The translations under genes and the position numbers were made by a program. Below, one piece after another: positions 8,956 through 17,285 of a stretch of 64,000 nt of DNA. The notes below the pieces were generated by a model. The model was not told the DNA's origin. It made no database searches and saw only the letters and a program-made list of their open reading frames with translations. The DNA comes from Flavobacterium daemonense (GTDB taxonomy: Bacteria; Bacteroidota; Bacteroidia; Flavobacteriales; Flavobacteriaceae): NCBI RefSeq assembly GCF_007341385.1, contig NZ_VJYD01000001.1, positions 62,001-126,000 of the forward strand, in the 5' to 3' direction. Every line of letters starts with the position of its first letter. Positions within the stretch are counted from its first letter, which is position 1.

Positions 8956-9699
8956 ATGGATAATTTAAAAGATAAAGTAGCAGTAATTACAGGCGGAAAT
9001 AGCGGTATAGGTTACGCAACAGCAAAACAATTAAAAGAGCAAGGTGTTCAGGTTATTATCACCGGAAGACGAAAAGAAGCCATAGAAAAAGCTGCACAAG
9101 AATTAAGCGTAACAGCAATTACGGCAGATCAAGCAAGTGTTTTGGATATTGAGAATCTGGTTGCTAAAGTAAAAGCGGATTTAGGTGCGGTTGATATTCT
9201 TTTCATCAATGCCGGAATTGCGGGTTTAGGAACAATTGAACAAACTTCAGAGGAATTGTTTGACAGTATTATGAATGTCAATCTGCGAGGCGCTTATTTT
9301 ACGCTGAGCAAATTTATCCCAATTTTAAAAGACGGTGCTTCGGTCGTGTTTCTTTCTTCGAATACTGCGAGTATGCCGGGGCCGGGATCTTCGGTTTATT
9401 CGGCGAGTAAAACGGCTTTGAATTCGGTTATGAAATCGGCGGCATTGGAATTAGCGCCTCGAAAAATCAGAGTAAATTCCGTTAGTCCCGGACCAACAGA
9501 AACAGAGGTTATGAAAAAAGTCGGTCTAGACGAAACCACCGTAAAAGGTATTATGGATGTCGTAGTCGAAAAAGTGCCGCTGAAACAAATGGGAAAATCA
9601 GAAGATGTAGCTAAAATGGTTTCGTATTTAAGCAGCGACGCCGCAAAATTCATCACCGGTGCCGATTTCATTATGGATGGGGGAATGGTTCTTTCTTAA
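8956..9699 (+). CDS. Short-chain dehydrogenase/reductase
   Basis: 247 residues with an ATG start, the classic SDR length. The Rossmann motif TGGNSGIG is at 12-19, NAG at 85-87, catalytic Ser135 in VFLSSNTAS, Tyr148 and Lys152 in YSASK, and the C-terminal GADFIMDGGM. Arg38-Arg39 after the second strand (ITGRRK) suggests NADP(H) preference. The substrate is not predictable. It is cytoplasmic, since no signal is seen. It is read divergently from the Kai operon. A TAACTTTG at 8921-8928 followed by GTCCAGTT could be its -7 element, although no good -33 is seen. Confidence 0.92.
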   Translation: MDNLKDKVAVITGGNSGIGYATAKQLKEQGVQVIITGRRKEAIEKAAQELSVTAITADQASVLDIENLVAKVKADLGAVDILFINAGIAGLGTIEQTSEELFDSIMNVNLRGAYFTLSKFIPILKDGASVVFLSSNTASMPGPGSSVYSASKTALNSVMKSAALELAPRKIRVNSVSPGPTETEVMKKVGLDETTVKGIMDVVVEKVPLKQMGKSEDVAKMVSYLSSDAAKFITGADFIMDGGMVLS

Positions 9700-9734
9700 T
9701 TGTAAATTGTAAATTATTAATTGTGAATTAAAAA

Positions 9735-9857
9735 ATTAACCGCAAAGACGCTAAGGTTTACGCAAGGTTCGCAAGGTTTTGTTTTCAAAGCTTTGCGAAC
9801 TTTGCGTTTTTACAAAGTCTCATGAATCAAAAAAAACTTTGCGTGCGTTGCGGTTAA
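9735..9857. repeat. Palindromic repeat of the ACCGCAAAG type, with flanking AATTGTGA tracts
   Basis: The ends are ATTAACCGCAAAG and its near complement CGGTTAA at 9851-9857. Between them are many CGCAAAG / CTTTGCG words in both orientations, so the element can fold on itself. A longer relative at 15201-15457 has the same ends. Short 7-bp-period tracts (AATTGTA, AACTCAC) flank it at about 9700-9730 and 9868-9905. Open frames crossing it look like repeat translation and are not genes. The rest of the 9700-10027 gap holds the control region of the cupin gene. Confidence 0.75.
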
Positions 9858-9909
9858 ATCACCAGCATTCAACAACTCACAATTCACAACTCACAACTCA
9901 CAATTATAA

Positions 9910-9985
9910 AAGTCCACTTCGTCTTGAAGTTTGTCCGTTTGGGCTATTTTATGATTTCTCAGGAAGCATTATCGATATACTTTTG
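9910..9985 (+). promoter_or_regulatory. Control region of the cupin gene: 21-bp direct repeat plus -7 element
   Basis: AGTCCACTTC and TTGTCCGTTT place GTCC at 9912 and 9933, a 21-bp period. TACTTTTG at 9978-9985 is the -7 element, 45 bp after the second GTCC. There is no TTG at the -33 position, as expected for an activator-dependent promoter. The same layout is found before the genes at 10710 and 17684. Confidence 0.65.
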
Positions 9986-10027
9986 ACTCAGAAATTAACT
10001 GATAACAACTAATTTAAATCAAAAATC

Positions 10028-10441
10028 ATGGAAACTAAAAAACAAAAAACCTGGGTTATTATTGCAATTATTATTTTAGGCATTATCGCCTTTTTGGTTC
10101 CCAACCAAATCGCTGCTCAAAACGGAATAAAACGTACTGATTTGCAAAAACACGATTTAAGTATTCCGGGAAGAGAAACCGTTCAAGCTAGAATCGATTT
10201 TGATGGACATTCAGCTTTCGGGAAACACTTTCATCCCGGCGAAGAGATTATTTACGTACTCGAAGGTTCATTAGAATATGAAGTTGAAGGCCAAGCGCCG
10301 GTTACCTTAAAAACCGGAGAAGTACTTTTTATTCCGGCAGGCGTGGTGCATTCGGCAAGAAACAGCACTAATGCAAAAGCCTCAGAATTGGCAACTTATA
10401 TAGTCGAAAAAGGAAAACCTGTATTGACTTTGAAGAAATAG
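10028..10441 (+). CDS. Membrane-anchored or exported cupin-domain protein
   Basis: 137 residues with an ATG start. Residues 8-26 are a hydrophobic helix (VIIAIIILGIIAFLVP) ending in an AAQ site at 29-31, so the protein is exported or anchored. The cupin barrel follows. Likely metal ligands are His67 and His69 in KHFHPGEE, Glu73 and His108 in PAGVVHSA. Small cupins of this kind bind a divalent metal and may act as isomerase, dioxygenase or binding protein; the reaction is unknown. The 5' leader shares AGAAATTAACTGATAA-type sequence and promoter layout with the hydrolase gene downstream, so the two are probably co-regulated though separately transcribed. Confidence 0.85.
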   Translation: METKKQKTWVIIAIIILGIIAFLVPNQIAAQNGIKRTDLQKHDLSIPGRETVQARIDFDGHSAFGKHFHPGEEIIYVLEGSLEYEVEGQAPVTLKTGEVLFIPAGVVHSARNSTNAKASELATYIVEKGKPVLTLKK

Positions 10442-10445
10442 TTTA

Positions 10446-10590
10446 ATAATTGATAATTGATAATTGATAATTAACAATTAACAATTAACAATTAACAATT
10501 AACAATTACCAATTACCAATTACCAATTACCAATTATCAATTATCAATTATCAATTATCAATTGTCAATTAACAATTATCAATTACCAAT
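10446..10590. repeat. Tandem 7-bp repeat tract (AATTNNC)
   Basis: About twenty head-to-tail units of seven bases occur, in blocks: AATTGAT, then AATTAAC, AATTACC, AATTATC and mixtures. The block structure suggests slippage expansion of successive variants. It has no coding capacity. It directly abuts the activator-type direct repeat at 10589, so unit number could change spacing to upstream DNA but not to the promoter. It is not a CRISPR array, because there are no spacers. Confidence 0.9.
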
Positions 10591-10665
10591 TGTCCATTTC
10601 AACCCAAACTTTGTCCACTTCACCTTTTTTCTCCTTTTAAAACGAGGATTGTCAAGATACCTTTG
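10589..10665 (+). promoter_or_regulatory. Control region of the hydrolase gene: 21-bp direct repeat plus -7 element
   Basis: ATTGTCCATTTCAACC and CTTTGTCCACTTCACC form a direct repeat with GTCC at 10592 and 10613 (21-bp period). TACCTTTG at 10658-10665 is the -7 element, again exactly 45 bp from the second GTCC. The leader after it, GAAATTAACTGATAATCAAC, closely matches the cupin leader. Confidence 0.68.
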
Positions 10666-10709
10666 AAGAAGAAATTAACTGATAATCAACTAATCAAAAA
10701 AATAAAATT

Positions 10710-11726
10710 ATGAAAACGCTATTGAAAATTACAAACAACATTTTTGCAAAATCAATCTTAATCATCATTCTTTTTATGAATGTGAATGTAACGAATGCAC
10801 AGGCTTCAAAACAAACAATTGAAGCAAGCAGCTCACTCGGAACTTTAAAACAAATCAATGCGGGATTATTAAACGTAGGTTATACCGAAGCAGGTCTGTC
10901 AAACGGAACTCCGGTTATTTTGCTTCATGGCTGGCCTTACGATATTCACAGCTACAACGAAGTCGTTCCGATTTTGGTTGCAAAAGGATATCATGTTTTT
11001 ACGCCTTATTTAAGAGGTTTTGGCACAACAACCTTTCTTTCAAAAGATACGTTCAGAAACGGCCAACAAGCGGCTTTAGCGAGTGATATTATCGCTTTTA
11101 TGGATGCATTGAAAATTGATAAAGCTGTAATTGGCGGATTTGACTGGGGAGCGAGAACAGCAGTTGTAACAGCAGCACTTTGGCCAGAACGTGTAAAAGG
11201 CTTAGTATCGGTAAGCGGTTATTTGGTGGTGAATTTAGAAGCAAATTTAAAACCGCTTCCTCCAACAGCCGAATTAGGATGGTGGTACCAATATTACTTT
11301 GCTACCGAAAGAGGAAAACAAGGTTACACACAAAACACATACGATTTCAATAACCTAATCTGGAAAATCGCTTCTCCGTTATGGAATTTCGATAAAGCGA
11401 CTTACGATCAAACAGCACAATCATTTGATAATCCAGATCACGTAGCAATCGTAATTCACAACTACAGATGGAGACAATCTCTTGAAGCAGGAGAATCAAA
11501 ATACGATAATCTTGAAAAACGCTTGGCAGCGAGACCAGAAATTAAAGTTCCAACAATTACAATTGGAAGCGATTTCGATGGCGCTTTCGCGGATGGAAAA
11601 GCATACGCCAACAAATTCACAGGAAAATACGAGCACAGAATCTTGAAAGGAATCGGACATAATGTGCCACAAGAAGATCCAAAAGCGTTTGCACAAGCAA
11701 TAATTGACGTGGATAACTTGAAATAA
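10710..11726 (+). CDS. Exported epoxide-hydrolase-like alpha/beta hydrolase
   Basis: 338 residues with an ATG start. A signal peptide is present (about 1-31, ending VTNAQA). HGWP at 73-76 is the oxyanion motif. GGFDWGAR places Asp145 at the nucleophile elbow, as in epoxide hydrolases and haloalkane dehalogenases. GIGHNVPQEDP near residue 318 supplies the catalytic His. The cap domain lies around 165-250. It likely hydrolyses an epoxide or related electrophile in the periplasm; the substrate is unknown. Its promoter carries the 21-bp direct repeat shared with the cupin and DoxX genes. The Ohr gene follows 79 bp downstream and could be co-transcribed. Confidence 0.9.
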   Translation: MKTLLKITNNIFAKSILIIILFMNVNVTNAQASKQTIEASSSLGTLKQINAGLLNVGYTEAGLSNGTPVILLHGWPYDIHSYNEVVPILVAKGYHVFTPYLRGFGTTTFLSKDTFRNGQQAALASDIIAFMDALKIDKAVIGGFDWGARTAVVTAALWPERVKGLVSVSGYLVVNLEANLKPLPPTAELGWWYQYYFATERGKQGYTQNTYDFNNLIWKIASPLWNFDKATYDQTAQSFDNPDHVAIVIHNYRWRQSLEAGESKYDNLEKRLAARPEIKVPTITIGSDFDGAFADGKAYANKFTGKYEHRILKGIGHNVPQEDPKAFAQAIIDVDNLK

Positions 11727-11805
11727 ATTCCAAAAATTAAATTCCAGATTCCAATAACAAAAATCATTTTACTTTTTACAAATAACATTTTACACAGAAA
11801 AAATC

Positions 11806-12216
11806 ATGGAAACAAAAGTTTTATACACAGGAAAAACACACACAACAGGCGGTAGAGAAGGAGCTTCTCAAAGTTCAGATGAACAATTGAATATCAAATT
11901 AAGCGCGCCGGGATCATCACGTCCGGGGACAAATCCGGAGCAATTGTTTGCTGCAGGCTGGTCGGCTTGTTTTATTGGCGCTTTAGGAATTGCAGCTTCA
12001 AAACAAGGAATTAAACTTCCGGCAGAAACTGCTGTAGATGCTGAGGTTGATTTATGTGTAATTGAAGGCGAATATTCTTTACAAGCTAGATTAAATATCA
12101 GTTTGCCAGGTTTGGATTTAGAAACTTCTAAAGCATTAGCGGCTCAAGCGCATCAAACTTGTCCGTATTCTAAAGCGACAAGAGGAAATATAAACGTCGA
12201 ACTTAATATTCTGTAA
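11806..12216 (+). CDS. ohr: Organic hydroperoxide resistance protein (Ohr)
   Basis: 136 residues with an ATG start. The two catalytic cysteines are Cys55 in GWSACFIGAL and Cys119 in HQTCPYSKATRGN. Arg17 (TGGREG) and Glu45 (NPEQLF), which bind the peroxide in Ohr proteins, are both present. Ohr reduces organic hydroperoxides with lipoyl-type dithiols in the cytoplasm. The context among redox and hydrolase genes suggests a peroxide or electrophile stress response. A strong hairpin follows its stop codon. Confidence 0.93.
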   Translation: METKVLYTGKTHTTGGREGASQSSDEQLNIKLSAPGSSRPGTNPEQLFAAGWSACFIGALGIAASKQGIKLPAETAVDAEVDLCVIEGEYSLQARLNISLPGLDLETSKALAAQAHQTCPYSKATRGNINVELNIL

Positions 12217-12222
12217 ATAGAG

Positions 12223-12255
12223 AAACCCGACAGGTTTTTAAAACCTGTCGGGTTT
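12223..12255 (+). terminator. Hairpin after ohr
   Basis: The 16-base arms AAACCCGACAGGTTTT and AAAACCTGTCGGGTTT are perfectly complementary with a one-base centre. The arm ends give A and T tracts, so it can work as a terminator in either direction. The same words recur widely in Flavobacterium intergenic DNA, so it may also be a dispersed repeat. It sits only 17 bp before the next start codon. Confidence 0.75.
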
Positions 12256-12271
12256 ATAAAATTTAGAAATC

Positions 12272-13030
12272 ATGAAAAATATAAAATTATTGACAGTATT
12301 CGTAATGCTGTTTCTTTTGGCTGGAAACACTATTTTTAGTCAAAATGCAACAAAAAAAGGTTTTGCCTTTTTAGAACTCTACACTTCCGAAGGCTGTTCA
12401 AGCTGTCCTCCAGCAGATGAATTGATGGGTAGAATCCAGAAGCAATACAAAGACAGCAATGTTTATGTTTTATCGTATCATGTTGATTATTGGGACAAAC
12501 AAGGTTGGAAAGATGTTTTTAGCAATGCGGCAAATACCAAAAGACAGTATGATTATGCAAAATTTATGGAAAAAGAGCCTGTTTATACGCCACAGCTTAT
12601 TATCAACGGCAAAATCGATTATATCGGTTCGCAGGAAACCGCAGTTCAAAACGGGATACATTCAGCGCTTTCAAAACCCGCAGTTACAGAAATTGCCTTA
12701 GAAGCTAATCAACAGGGCGATAAATTGAATTTGAATTACAACATCAATAAAATTTCAAAAAACAATCGTTTGTATGTTGCCGTAGTTCAAAAATCGGCTA
12801 AAAGCAATGTAAAAAGAGGGGAGAACGCCAATAGAGTTTTGTCTCATTTTCAAATTGTGCGTAGCTTCAATAGTTTTGCTTTAACAGGAAATCCAAAAGG
12901 AAACGTTTCAATATTTTTACCAAAAGGTTTTAATCCGAAAGATTTTGAAATAATTGGTTTCGTTCAGGACATGAATTCGGGGATTATTTTGGGCGCAGAT
13001 CGGGCGATTTTTACACAAAATTTATTGTAA
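12272..13030 (+). CDS. DUF1223 secreted thioredoxin-fold protein
   Basis: 252 residues with an ATG start. A signal peptide is present (1-24, ending IFSQ). The family signature ELYTSEGCSSCPPADELM is present with Cys42 and Cys45 in a CSSC arrangement. YHVDYWDKQGW and VYTPQLIINGK are further DUF1223 hallmarks. The fold is thioredoxin-like; the biochemical role of the family is not established. It probably acts in the periplasm on thiols. The next coding region begins 374 bp later. Confidence 0.9.
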   Translation: MKNIKLLTVFVMLFLLAGNTIFSQNATKKGFAFLELYTSEGCSSCPPADELMGRIQKQYKDSNVYVLSYHVDYWDKQGWKDVFSNAANTKRQYDYAKFMEKEPVYTPQLIINGKIDYIGSQETAVQNGIHSALSKPAVTEIALEANQQGDKLNLNYNINKISKNNRLYVAVVQKSAKSNVKRGENANRVLSHFQIVRSFNSFALTGNPKGNVSIFLPKGFNPKDFEIIGFVQDMNSGIILGADRAIFTQNLL

Positions 13031-13404
13031 GAAACAGAAAAACAAATTGGTTTTTTACAAAGTAGGAGCGATTTTATAAGGTGAAATTTGAGCTTTTATT
13101 TTGCAATTGAAAAACTGTCATTTTACAAACAAAATTTAGCTAAACGATACTTTTTTTAGCTCTGACAAGATGACAGTTTGTGTTTTTTATTTGTATTTAA
13201 CTAATTGTAATCCAGTTTTTAAGTGTGTTTATTGTAAAGTTTTTGTTTAATTATTTTTTCGGAATAAAAACAGAGCAATTAAAATTTAGAATCTCGTGTT
13301 TTTTAGCCAAAATCCCGTTAATTTATTGCTATCTTTGACAAAGTATATCGAACTTGAAACCTGATCCCGAAGCTTCGGGATGAAACTTGAAACAAAAAAA
13401 ATAT
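13031..13404 (+). promoter_or_regulatory. Intergenic region with hairpin, -7 element and palindrome before the two-component genes
   Basis: AAACTGTCAT (13112-13121) and its complement (13170-13179) can pair over a 48-base loop. The second arm is followed by a T-run, so this may end the DUF1223 transcript. TATCTTTG at 13330-13337 is a good -7 element for the histidine kinase, without a clear -33 TTG. A perfect 18-bp palindrome, ATCCCGAAGCTTCGGGAT (13364-13381), lies in the leader. No 21-bp GTCC direct repeat was found here, so autoregulation by that site is not supported. Confidence 0.5.
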
Positions 13405-14421
13405 ATGGAAAAAGTAAAACGCTTTCAGGTTTCTCCGCGTGTCATTTGGGGAAGTTCTATAGCACTTGCAATTCTTGCGTCTATTCCCAAATTATTCGAT
13501 GCCGCCACAACGCCTGGCGACTTGGTAATCAATTCTTCGATTACATTGTTGTTTTCTCTTTTTATTTGGTATTACAATATTTACAGTCTTCCGAAATTTT
13601 CCGCACAACGCACTAATAAAAGCTTGTTTAACTGGAAGTTATTGTTGAGTGTTGTATTAGGGATTTTGCTGATGGTGATTCTGGTAGTTGCACATCAGGA
13701 GATTTTTCAAGTTTCTAAAATGGATGCGCCAATCATGTTTGAACTGCGCGGTGTTTTGATTAATTTGATTGTGTATATGTTTTTGCATCTGCTTTTTCAG
13801 AATTATCAAACGCAACAAATAGGAGTAGAATTGGAGCGAACCAAAGCCTTAAATCTTGGTGCACAATACGAACTTTTGAAGCAACAGGTGAATCCACACT
13901 TTTTATTCAATAGTTTGAATACGTTAAAATCTATGGTCGATATTCAGGATCCGCAGAGTTCTGATTTTATTTTAAAATTATCTGATTTTTATCGTTTTAC
14001 GCTAGATAGCCGAAAGCTTGACTTGATATCCTTAAAAGAGGAAATTCAGATATTAGATTCGTATATTTATTTGCTGAAAGCGCGTTTTGAAGACGGATTT
14101 GAAGTGATAAATGAAGTTGATCAAAAACAATACGATTGCGCAATTCCGCCTTTTTCACTACAACTTTTAATTGAAAATTGCATCAAGCATAACGTCGTTT
14201 CTTTAGATAAGCCACTGCGAATTAAATTGTATACCGAAAATGATTTTCTGGTGATTGAAAATCCAATTCAGCTGAAACGAGGCGTTTTATCGACTGGAGT
14301 AGGTTTGGATAATATCAATCAGCGCTTTATGCATTTGGCTCACAAGGAAATCGAAATTGATAAAAACGATATTATTTTTAAAGTCAAAATACCCCTTATT
14401 TATGAATATCATAGTAATTGA
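13405..14421 (+). CDS. LytS/YehU-type membrane sensor histidine kinase
   Basis: 338 residues from the ATG at 13405; an upstream in-frame TTG would add six residues. Four hydrophobic helices lie between about 10 and 130. The His_kinase (PF06580) block has phosphoacceptor His165 in QQVNPHFLFNSLNTLKSM. The ATPase part has LQLLIENCIKHN and STGVGLDNINQRF. Such kinases phosphorylate LytTR regulators. The partner is the next gene, whose start lies 20 bp inside this one. The signal sensed is unknown and no periplasmic domain of size is visible, so a membrane or internal cue is likely. Confidence 0.92.
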   Translation: MEKVKRFQVSPRVIWGSSIALAILASIPKLFDAATTPGDLVINSSITLLFSLFIWYYNIYSLPKFSAQRTNKSLFNWKLLLSVVLGILLMVILVVAHQEIFQVSKMDAPIMFELRGVLINLIVYMFLHLLFQNYQTQQIGVELERTKALNLGAQYELLKQQVNPHFLFNSLNTLKSMVDIQDPQSSDFILKLSDFYRFTLDSRKLDLISLKEEIQILDSYIYLLKARFEDGFEVINEVDQKQYDCAIPPFSLQLLIENCIKHNVVSLDKPLRIKLYTENDFLVIENPIQLKRGVLSTGVGLDNINQRFMHLAHKEIEIDKNDIIFKVKIPLIYEYHSN

Positions 14422-15169
14422 AGATGAAGTAAAAACGGCCAAAGCACTTGGTCAGCTTATTTTGAGTATCAGGCCAGACGCCAAGATTTTATCGTACATC
14501 CAGAGTATCGATGGCGCGGTGAGTTATCTTATGGAAAACGATCAGCCGGATCTTATTTTTATGGATATTCAGCTGGCGGACGGGCTTTGTTTTGAAATTT
14601 TTAAAAACGTTGAGGTTTTGTCTCCGGTGATATTCTGTACGGCTTTTGATGATTATGCGATTGAAGCTTTTAAATCAAACGGAATCGATTATGTGTTGAA
14701 ACCTTTTTCGAGAGACAGCATTTCGCAAGCGATTAAAAAAGCGGGCGAGCTGAAGAATTTCTTCCAAAGAAATAAAAAAATGATGCCGGATTTCGATTAT
14801 CTTTTAACGAGAACGGGCGAAAATACGGGTAAAAGCAGTTTTTTGGTTTTTAAAAACAATAAATACCAAACGATTCAAACCGAGAATATTGCGTTTTTCT
14901 TCATCAAAAACGAAACGCCAACGATTATGACTTTTGATAAAAATGAATATCAGATTACGCAGTCGTTAGATGAGGTGTACAAACTGTTGTCGCCAATTCA
15001 GTTTTTCAGAATGAACAGACAATATTTAGTGAATTTTTCGGCAATTAGGGAAGCGGAGCATTACTTTTCGCGCAAGCTGATTATCAAACTTAATATTCCG
15101 ACTGAGGAAAAATTATTGGTCGGAAAAGAGAAAGCGACGGCTTTTTTGAGCTGGCTGGAAAACCGTTGA
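14402..15169 (+). CDS. LytTR-family response regulator
   Basis: 255 residues from the ATG at 14402 (MNIIVIEDE); an upstream in-frame start would add a non-receiver extension and is rejected. The receiver domain (1-120) has Glu7-Asp8, phosphoacceptor Asp55 in LIFMDIQLAD and Lys in YVLKPFS. The LytTR DNA-binding domain (about 150-255) has FFIKNETPTIMTF and FFRMNRQYLVNFSAI, typical of the family. LytTR dimers bind direct repeats about two helical turns apart. The 21-bp repeats before the genes at 10028, 10710 and 17684 fit that geometry, so this protein is the best candidate for their activator. Confidence 0.93.
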   Translation: MNIIVIEDEVKTAKALGQLILSIRPDAKILSYIQSIDGAVSYLMENDQPDLIFMDIQLADGLCFEIFKNVEVLSPVIFCTAFDDYAIEAFKSNGIDYVLKPFSRDSISQAIKKAGELKNFFQRNKKMMPDFDYLLTRTGENTGKSSFLVFKNNKYQTIQTENIAFFFIKNETPTIMTFDKNEYQITQSLDEVYKLLSPIQFFRMNRQYLVNFSAIREAEHYFSRKLIIKLNIPTEEKLLVGKEKATAFLSWLENR

Positions 15170-15457
15170 TAATTGTGAATTGTGAATTGTGAATTGTGAA
15201 AATTTAACCGCAAAGCACGCAAAGGTTTACGCAAAGTTCGCAAAGTTCGCAAAGTTTTTATTAAAGATTGCAATATCCAGTTTGTCACCCTGAGCGAAGT
15301 CGAAGGGGGCGCAAGTAGCTCGGCAAAGAAATTCTTCAAACAAATTAAACTTTGAGGAATAACTTTGCGGTCCTTCGACTTCGCTCAGGATGACAAAAAA
15401 TGAGAATTATTCTTTGCGAACTTTGCGTAAACCTTCGCGTTCTTTGCGGTTAAAATT
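15160..15457. repeat. Nested palindromic repeat with 7-bp tract at its left edge
   Basis: A TTGTGAA tract (15172-15200) leads into an outer palindrome: AATTTAACCGCAAAG at 15201 and CTTTGCGGTTAAAATT ending 15457. Inside it is a second, unrelated palindrome. TTTGTCACCCTGAGCGAAGT begins 15281-15306, and its complement at 15372-15397 matches at 25 of 26 positions. The outer arms contain CGCAAAG words as in the repeat at 9735. The nesting suggests one repeat inserted into another. The element fills the whole gap between the LytTR gene and the ABC-F gene; no gene is present in it. Confidence 0.82.
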
Positions 15458-15487
15458 TAATTTAAGTTTTTATTTATATGAAATATT

Positions 15488-17077
15488 TTAAAGTAAACTA
15501 ATACTGTTGTTTACGTTTATTTCTTTTAAGAATGTTTCGTCGTGTGAAACCACGATTAATGTGCCTTGATATTCGTTTAAAGCATTTGTCAAAATTTCGA
15601 TATTTTGGATGTCAAGATTGTTTGTCGGTTCGTCTAAAACGATTAAATCTGGTGCTTGATTTGCAATTGTCAAACCGCAAAGCATTAAACGCATTCGTTC
15701 TCCTCCGCTTAAAAATTGACAAGGTTTGTCCCAATCTGATTTTCCGAAAAGGAAACGATTCAATCGCATTTTAATATCGTGTTCTTCTAAACCTGATGTA
15801 TTACTTTGTTGCGCCTGTTCATAAACCGTTATCGAGTTATTAATTAAGGAATAATCCTGATCAATATAAACACTTTTGCATTCAGCTATTTTCAGATTTC
15901 CTAATTTTGACTGAATTTCTCCTAAAATCAATTTGATCAGCGTTGTTTTTCCGGAACCGTTGTTTCCTTTTAGCGCCATTCTTTCACCCGAAAGAATCTG
16001 AAAATTCAAATCAGTTTTCCATATGTTTTCTTCCTTGTAGCGATAATTTAGTGATTCGGCGGTTACCATTATTTTTCCTTTGTGCAAACGCGAATTATCA
16101 AGACCGAATTTCATTTTGTCCAAACTCGAAACATTTTCACGCAGTTCTCTCAATTCCTGTGATATGCCGCCAATTTTCTCTTCATGAACGCTTTTGGTTT
16201 TCGATGAACTGTTTTCAGCTTTATTCTTTAACGTATTCATCATAATGCGGGCAACTCCGGCTTTTTCTTGTTTCTTTTTGCCTTTTGCATCCAGTTTTTG
16301 TTGTCTTTCAATGGTTTCTCGTTGTTTTTCTTTGGCTTTCTGAAGCGCTTTTTCCTTTGAATGAATATCAAGTGCTAAAGCATTCTTTTCGATATTCTTT
16401 TGCTCCAAATAAAAATCATAATTACCGCCGTAAGTCTTGATCCCGTTTGATTTTAGCTCGCAGGTTGTATCGAGTAAATTCAGCAGTTTTCTGTCGTGGC
16501 TTACTATCAGCATCGTTGTTGTTGAAGTTTTTATAAATTGATATAGCAAATTTCTGCCTTCAACATCTAGATGATTGCTTGGTTCATCCAATAAAATAAG
16601 TTTAGGCTGATGAATAGCAATTCCGGCGAGAAATACTTTTGTTTTCTGTCCTCCGCTCAAAAACTGCATTTTTTGATTCAGATCTAAATCGTTTAATTTC
16701 CAATAGTTTAAAGCTTCGTTACAACGATCTTCAATTGTCCAGTCGTCGTTGAGAACATTCAAATTGGTTTCGCTTACATTCCCTTCAAGAATTTCGCGGA
16801 AAGCAGTTAATTTTTTATCTATTTGTAAAGCTTCAGCAATCGTCAAATGGTTATATTGCCCGAAGATTTGCGGAATATAATACGGTTCAGTCTCAATTGC
16901 GATTGTTCCGCTTGACGGAAATAATTCTTTTGCTATAATTTTAAGCAAAGTTGATTTTCCAGCGCCATTATGGCCTGTTAAGGCTATTTTATTGCCCGTA
17001 TTTACTGTTAAACTGATTGCGTTGAACAGCAATTCTGTATTAGAATGTGTATATGAAATGTTTTGCAGAATGATCAT
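15488..17077 (-). CDS. ABC-F family ATPase
   Basis: 529 residues from the ATG at 17077, which is preceded by AAGAAAGAGATT, a fair ribosome site. A longer in-frame start adds 13 residues and is less likely. Two ABC cassettes are present with no membrane segments. The first has Walker A GHNGAGKSTLLK, signature LSGGQKTKVFL and DEPSNHLD. The second has GNNGSGKTTLIKL, LSGGERMRLML and DEPTNNLD. The linker (about 230-320) is long, Lys/Gln rich and coiled coil. ABC-F proteins act on ribosomes, either in general translation or in antibiotic protection. The subfamily cannot be fixed by eye, so resistance is not claimed. Confidence 0.9.
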   Translation of the reverse strand: MIILQNISYTHSNTELLFNAISLTVNTGNKIALTGHNGAGKSTLLKIIAKELFPSSGTIAIETEPYYIPQIFGQYNHLTIAEALQIDKKLTAFREILEGNVSETNLNVLNDDWTIEDRCNEALNYWKLNDLDLNQKMQFLSGGQKTKVFLAGIAIHQPKLILLDEPSNHLDVEGRNLLYQFIKTSTTTMLIVSHDRKLLNLLDTTCELKSNGIKTYGGNYDFYLEQKNIEKNALALDIHSKEKALQKAKEKQRETIERQQKLDAKGKKKQEKAGVARIMMNTLKNKAENSSSKTKSVHEEKIGGISQELRELRENVSSLDKMKFGLDNSRLHKGKIMVTAESLNYRYKEENIWKTDLNFQILSGERMALKGNNGSGKTTLIKLILGEIQSKLGNLKIAECKSVYIDQDYSLINNSITVYEQAQQSNTSGLEEHDIKMRLNRFLFGKSDWDKPCQFLSGGERMRLMLCGLTIANQAPDLIVLDEPTNNLDIQNIEILTNALNEYQGTLIVVSHDETFLKEINVNNSISLL

Positions 17078-17225
17078 AATCTCTTTCTTAAGCATTAATA
17101 AATCAGCAAAAACCAAGTCTGGCTTGCTGTCTCTATATCTGAAAGAAATTATTTATTCACATTTACGGAAGTAGTTTATTTGAAGTGCAAAGATAATAAA
17201 TGTTTTAAAAACTCATAACAAAACA

Positions 17226-17255
17226 AAAAGCGCCTGAGGAGTTCTTGACGCTTTT
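17226..17255 (-). terminator. Terminator of the DoxX gene
   Basis: On the minus strand AAAAGCG, a 16-base loop, and CGCTTTT followed by further T form a stem with a U-tract. It lies 31 bp past the DoxX stop codon. Confidence 0.65.
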
Positions 17256-17285
17256 ATGTTTTTGTAATCTTAAAAAGCTTTAAAA

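Noticed and set aside
9779..10012. Open frame of 77 codons before the cupin gene
   Set aside because: It runs through the palindromic repeat and the tandem tracts; the translation is repeat-derived and overlaps the promoter.
10446..10590. Possible CRISPR array
   Set aside because: Units are 7 bp, directly abutting and without spacers; no cas gene is present.
15061..15339. Minus-strand open frame of 92 codons at the end of the LytTR gene
   Set aside because: It covers the nested palindromes and the antisense of the LytTR C-terminus; no protein-like features.
15488..17077. Calling the ABC-F gene an antibiotic resistance determinant
   Set aside because: Many ABC-F proteins are housekeeping; the subfamily cannot be decided from motifs alone.
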